Source: Microvirga ossetica (lineage in GTDB: Bacteria; Pseudomonadota; Alphaproteobacteria; Rhizobiales; Beijerinckiaceae). Taken from it: DNA of 64,000 nucleotides. The translations under genes were made by a program, and so were the position numbers. Where the stretch lies: positions 1 through 64,000 of the forward strand of contig NZ_CP016616.1 of the NCBI RefSeq assembly GCF_002741015.1, given 5' to 3'. Shown here piece by piece: positions 60,956-64,000 of the stretch (position 1 is the stretch's first letter; each line of letters opens with the position of its first letter). The notes beneath the pieces were generated by a model. The model did no database searches. It was not told where the DNA came from and saw only the letters and a program-made list of their open reading frames with translations.

Positions 60956-62131
60956 TCAGTTGGACTTGGCGGCTTTCACCGGATCCTTGACATTCTGCGT
61001 CGTGGCGAACTCCACATTGTAGAGTTCGCCGTCCTTGCGCTCGACCTTGCGCACATAGACGTTCTGAACGATGTCGCGAGTCTGCGGATCGATCGAGACA
61101 GGACCGCGCGGGCTGGTCCAGCTCATGCCCTTCATGGCGTCGACGAGGGCCTGCCCGCCTTCTCCGTTGGTCTTCTTCAGACCCTCGTAGATCAGGTGCA
61201 TGCCGTCATAGCCGCCGACCGCCATGAAGTTGGGGCGCAGACCATTATTGGCCTTCTTGAACGCCTCCACGAAGGCCTTGTTCTCGGGACTGTCATGCGC
61301 AGCCGAGTAGTGGTGCGAGGTGACGGCGCCGAGCGCCACATCGCCGATGCTGTTGAGCAGATCGTCGTCCGTGACGCTGCCTTCCGCAAGGAAGCGGATG
61401 CCGCTCTTGTCGAGGCCGCGCTCGACGAACTGCTTCATGAACTGCGAACCGACACCTGAGGGCACGAAGGCCAGAAGCGCGTCGGGCTTGGCGTCCGCAA
61501 CCTTCTGCAGGAAGGGCGAGAAGTCAGGATTCGCGAGCGGAACCCGCAGGTTCGCGACCTGCCCGCCGGCCTTGGTGAAGGTTTCCGTGAACGCCTTCTC
61601 CACATCGATGCCGGGGCCGTAATCGGAAACGATGGTGACGACGCGCTTGAGGCCTTCCTTTGCCGCCCATTCGGCGAGCGGAACCGTGACCTGGGCGGCG
61701 GTGAAGCTCGACCTGACGATGAAAGGCGATTGCTCGGGAATGATCGACGTGGCCGCCGCCATGACCACTTCCGGCACCTTCGCCTGAGTCGCCAGGGGCG
61801 CCGTCGCCAGGGCGAGCGGCGTCAGGCCGAAGCCGGCAAGGACCGTCACCTTATCCTGAACGATGAGTTCCTGCGCCAGGCGCTTTGTGACGTCGGCGGT
61901 GCCGGTGTCGTCCTTGAGGATCAGCTGGATCTTCTTGCCGGCGACCGTATCGCCCTTCTGCTGCATATACAGCTTCGCCGCCGCCTCGATCTGGCGGCCG
62001 GTCGAAGCGAAAGGCCCGGTCATCGGCAGGATCAGGCCGATCTTTACCGTTTCCTGCGCCATGCCCGCTCCGCTCAGAGCCAGCATGGCCGCAGCTGCTC
62101 CCGCAGCACTCAACAATGTTCGACGTAGCAT
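60956..62131 (-). CDS. Liv-type periplasmic substrate-binding protein, copy 2
   Basis: This 391-residue protein is nearly identical to copy 1 at 56755-57930, with the same signal peptide pattern (MLRRTLLSAAGAAAAMLALSGAGMAQ) and the same C-terminal end (NVKDPVKAAKSN). Substitutions cluster in the second lobe around SITEGSV-type positions and in the AAQVTVPLAEWAAKEG segment, which could alter ligand preference. It has its own terminator and no transporter genes of its own, so it probably docks with the LivHM permease downstream. Confidence 0.93.
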   Translation of the reverse strand: MLRRTLLSAAGAAAAMLALSGAGMAQETVKIGLILPMTGPFASTGRQIEAAAKLYMQQKGDTVAGKKIQLILKDDTGTADVTKRLAQELIVQDKVTVLAGFGLTPLALATAPLATQAKVPEVVMAAATSIIPEQSPFIVRSSFTAAQVTVPLAEWAAKEGLKRVVTIVSDYGPGIDVEKAFTETFTKAGGQVANLRVPLANPDFSPFLQKVADAKPDALLAFVPSGVGSQFMKQFVERGLDKSGIRFLAEGSVTDDDLLNSIGDVALGAVTSHHYSAAHDSPENKAFVEAFKKANNGLRPNFMAVGGYDGMHLIYEGLKKTNGEGGQALVDAMKGMSWTSPRGPVSIDPQTRDIVQNVYVRKVERKDGELYNVEFATTQNVKDPVKAAKSN

Positions 62132-62213
62132 TTGTCTTTCCTCCCTTATGCGCCTCCCCGCCTTCTGTCGGATGCGTCTGGCGGCATCCGTTCAGGAAGC
62201 AGGGAGGAAATGG

Positions 62214-63236
62214 TTATTCAGGCTTGATGCCCGTGCGCTTAACAAGCTCGCCCCAACGCGCCATTTCCTTGGAAATGTGGTCGCGGAATTCGGCAGGTGT
62301 GTTGGTCCAGACCTCGGCGCCCTCCAGGGAGAGGCGCTCGGCGATCTCAGGAGCGGCCATCGCCGCCCTGATTTCCGTGTTGAGCCGATCCACCACCGCT
62401 TTCGGCGTACCGGCCGGAACCAGGATGCCGTACCACTGCGACGCCTCGAAGCCCGGGAAACCCGATTCCGCCACCGTGGGAACGTTCGGCGCGCTCTTGA
62501 GGCGCGACGATCCGGAGACCGCAAGCGCCCGCATGGTGCCGGCCTCCACATGCTGCAGCAGGTTCGGCGCTCCTGTGAAGGTGAGCTGCACGCGGCCTCC
62601 GAGAAGATCGGTCACGGCCGGCGCGGTGCCACGGTAAGGAACGTGGGTCAGGTTCATGCCCGTCCGATCGGCAAGCGCCACCATCGCGATGTGCGCCGCG
62701 CTGCCGATGCCGCCGGACGCGTAGTTCAGCTTGCCCGGATTCTGCTTGGCGTAGTCGATGAGCTCCTGAAGCGTCTTTGCTGGCACCTCCGGATGGACGA
62801 CCAGCATGTTGTGCACGTTCGCGATGCCGCTCACCGGCTCGAAGCTCTTCATCGGATCGTAGGGCAGCTTCGGGTAGAGGGCCGGATTGACGGCAAAGGT
62901 GCCGATATGGCCCATGACCAGGGTATGACCGTCCGCCGCAGCGCGGGCGACGGATCCCACGCCGACCGAGCCACCCGCACCAGGTCGGGACTCGATGATG
63001 ACCGGATATTTGAGCGCGACCTCGAGCCTTTGCCCAAGAAGCCTTGCCAGGATGTCGGTCGATCCACCGGGGGTGAAGGGCACGACCAGAAGAATGTTCT
63101 GGCTCGGATAGGCCTGGGCCGCGACACGGATCGAATAAGTCGCGGACATGCCGAAAGCGGCCGCCCCCATCAGGACGTGGCGGCGCGTCATCCCGGACGC
63201 TTGAGTCGCAACCCCTAGGTCTTTTTGTATCGTCAC
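62214..63236 (-). CDS. Bug/TctC-family periplasmic binding protein
   Basis: This 340-residue protein has a Tat-type signal (MTRRHVLMGAAAFGMS) and a mature domain typical of tripartite tricarboxylate-transporter receptors (YPSQNILLVVPFTPGGSTDILARLLGQRL, ESRPGAGGSVG, NYASGGIGSAAH). Such proteins bind carboxylated aromatics or dicarboxylates and often act without cognate TctAB genes, as here. It lies between the second Liv binding protein and a YciI-like gene, all on the minus strand. Confidence 0.92.
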   Translation of the reverse strand: MTIQKDLGVATQASGMTRRHVLMGAAAFGMSATYSIRVAAQAYPSQNILLVVPFTPGGSTDILARLLGQRLEVALKYPVIIESRPGAGGSVGVGSVARAAADGHTLVMGHIGTFAVNPALYPKLPYDPMKSFEPVSGIANVHNMLVVHPEVPAKTLQELIDYAKQNPGKLNYASGGIGSAAHIAMVALADRTGMNLTHVPYRGTAPAVTDLLGGRVQLTFTGAPNLLQHVEAGTMRALAVSGSSRLKSAPNVPTVAESGFPGFEASQWYGILVPAGTPKAVVDRLNTEIRAAMAAPEIAERLSLEGAEVWTNTPAEFRDHISKEMARWGELVKRTGIKPE

Positions 63237-63301
63237 GTGTGTCTCTCTCCTGAATTCGCAGGTCCGGGTTTCTTGGACGACCCGGACATTCTCTGAAACC
63301 G

Positions 63302-63616
63302 TTAGGACGTCATGGGATCGATCCGATGCGCCTGGAACCGCGAGGCGAGCGCCGTGATCTCGATGGACTCGACGAAGCCCGCCAGAGCATAGGGATCGCT
63401 CTCGGCAAAAGCCTGGGCCGCCTCCCTCGAGGGAGCCTCCAGAATGCCGAAATTGCCATTCGGCGCCTCGCCGTCATCCTCGGTCAGGGCACTGCCGATC
63501 AGCACCCGGGCAAGGCCACCGCCGCCGGTCGCGACATGCTGGCGGTGGGCATCACGGTGCCGCTCGCGCAAGCCAGCAGCATCGGGCCGGTGGCGGCAGG
63601 TCATGAGCCAGTACAT
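63302..63616 (-). CDS. YCII-domain protein
   Basis: This 104-residue protein belongs to the YciI/YCII-related family: MYWLMTCRHRPDAAGLRERHRDAHRQH, then a beta-rich region with FGILEAPSREAAQAFAESDPYALAG. The family has a dimeric ferredoxin-like fold, and members in catabolic clusters may process small ring-cleavage products. It begins 4 bases after the end of the LigB-like gene, so it is co-transcribed. No biochemical role can be assigned. Confidence 0.85.
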   Translation of the reverse strand: MYWLMTCRHRPDAAGLRERHRDAHRQHVATGGGGLARVLIGSALTEDDGEAPNGNFGILEAPSREAAQAFAESDPYALAGFVESIEITALASRFQAHRIDPMTS

Positions 63617-63620
63617 CGCG

Positions 63621-64000
63621 CTACGCAGCCGCTGCCGGGGCCACGCTCGCCCGGTTTTCCATGACGATCATGCCGGCCCCGGTCATGGAGGCCGGCACGA
63701 AATAATGCTTGTGCCGCACGACCACTTCGGGGTCCATCGCGCCGCGCATGACGAGCCACATCATGAGCTCGGCGCCCTCGCTGCCGAACATCTCGACATA
63801 TTGCTCGCGCGACATCCCGGCGAGCTTGTCCGGGTTGTCGGCGATATCGTTCAGGAAAGCCTGATCGGCCTCCGGATTGACGAAGCCTGCGCGTGCGCCC
63901 TGGAGCTGGTGAGAGAGCCCGCCGGTCCCGAGAATGACGAAGCGCTCATCGCTGTCGTAGCTCTCGATCGCCTGGCGGAGCACACGGCCCATCTCGTAGC
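63621..64000 (-). CDS. LigB-type (class III) extradiol dioxygenase, C-terminal part
   Basis: The gene runs off the window; only about 126 C-terminal residues are seen. They match the LigB superfamily of protocatechuate 4,5-dioxygenase-like enzymes: ERFVILGTGGLSHQLQGARAGFVNPEADQAFLNDI, then AELMMWLVMRGAMD, and the Ala-rich end. It would open an aromatic ring by a non-VOC mechanism. With the VOC-type enzyme at 51115 this cluster carries two unrelated extradiol enzymes. The iron ligands of the N-terminal half lie outside the window. Confidence 0.82.
   Translation of the reverse strand, partial: YEMGRVLRQAIESYDSDERFVILGTGGLSHQLQGARAGFVNPEADQAFLNDIADNPDKLAGMSREQYVEMFGSEGAELMMWLVMRGAMDPEVVVRHKHYFVPASMTGAGMIVMENRASVAPAAAA

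Overview
The window comes from a GC-rich alphaproteobacterial chromosome, most likely order Hyphomicrobiales (Rhizobiales) and possibly near Methylobacteriaceae/Microvirga. This is judged from gene order (ntrX-hfq-hflX-mazG; rlpA-dacC-tmk-holB-metG-tatD-MBL; tRNA-Ser next to rlpA), ISNCY-type insertion sequences and branched-chain-type aromatic uptake operons. No database search was possible, so the genus is inference.

Layout. (1) 1-3.9 kb: end of ntrX, then hfq, hflX, convergent mazG and an OsmC-like gene. (2) 4.2-7.2 kb: two different ISNCY-type insertion sequences in tandem. (3) 7.3-16.1 kb: a minus-strand housekeeping block read rlpA, dacC, tmk, holB, metG, a glycoside-hydrolase-1-like gene, tatD and an MBL hydrolase. 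(4) 16.55-36.83 kb: a roughly 20 kb integrated island at the 3' end of tRNA-Ser(TGA), bounded by a 14 bp direct repeat. A 20 bp integrase arm-type repeat lies just inside each end. Its core resembles a phage satellite: P4-type integrase, AlpA, a primase/helicase pair, an origin-like intergenic region and three small phage-like genes. The cargo looks defensive: a 1,263-residue SIR2-domain protein (DSR1-like), an m5C methyltransferase-McrB-McrC-Vsr operon resembling LlaJI/BsuMI-type restriction, and an unrecognised pair made of a 2TM-coiled-coil-GAF protein and a 70-residue protein. A ClpP-like/LprI-like exported protein and a tRNA-Pro 3' half close the island. (5) 37.0-50.8 kb: a type I secretion operon with two unequal ABC half-transporters, an HlyD adaptor and a 2,829-residue repeat adhesin. 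(6) 51.1-64.0 kb: a minus-strand aromatic-catabolism region. It has a VanA/VanB-like Rieske oxygenase and reductase, a GntR regulator, a complete Liv ABC transporter with a duplicated binding protein, a MetE-like methyltransferase, a type I extradiol dioxygenase, a TctC-type binding protein, a YciI-like protein and the end of a LigB-type dioxygenase.

How parts fit. The island integrase would use the tRNA-Ser core and flanking arms to move; the primase and helicase would replicate the element; the cargo would protect the host or the element against phage. In region 6 the oxygenase pair probably hydroxylates or demethylates an aromatic acid imported by the Liv system and the dioxygenases open the ring. 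The GntR protein probably acts on two CTGTATACAG palindromes upstream of the oxygenase gene. The best candidate for an undescribed system is the GAF/small-protein pair at 34.0-35.2 kb. The secretion ATPase with a Walker A lysine-to-arginine change and the origin-like region at 22.0 kb also merit attention.
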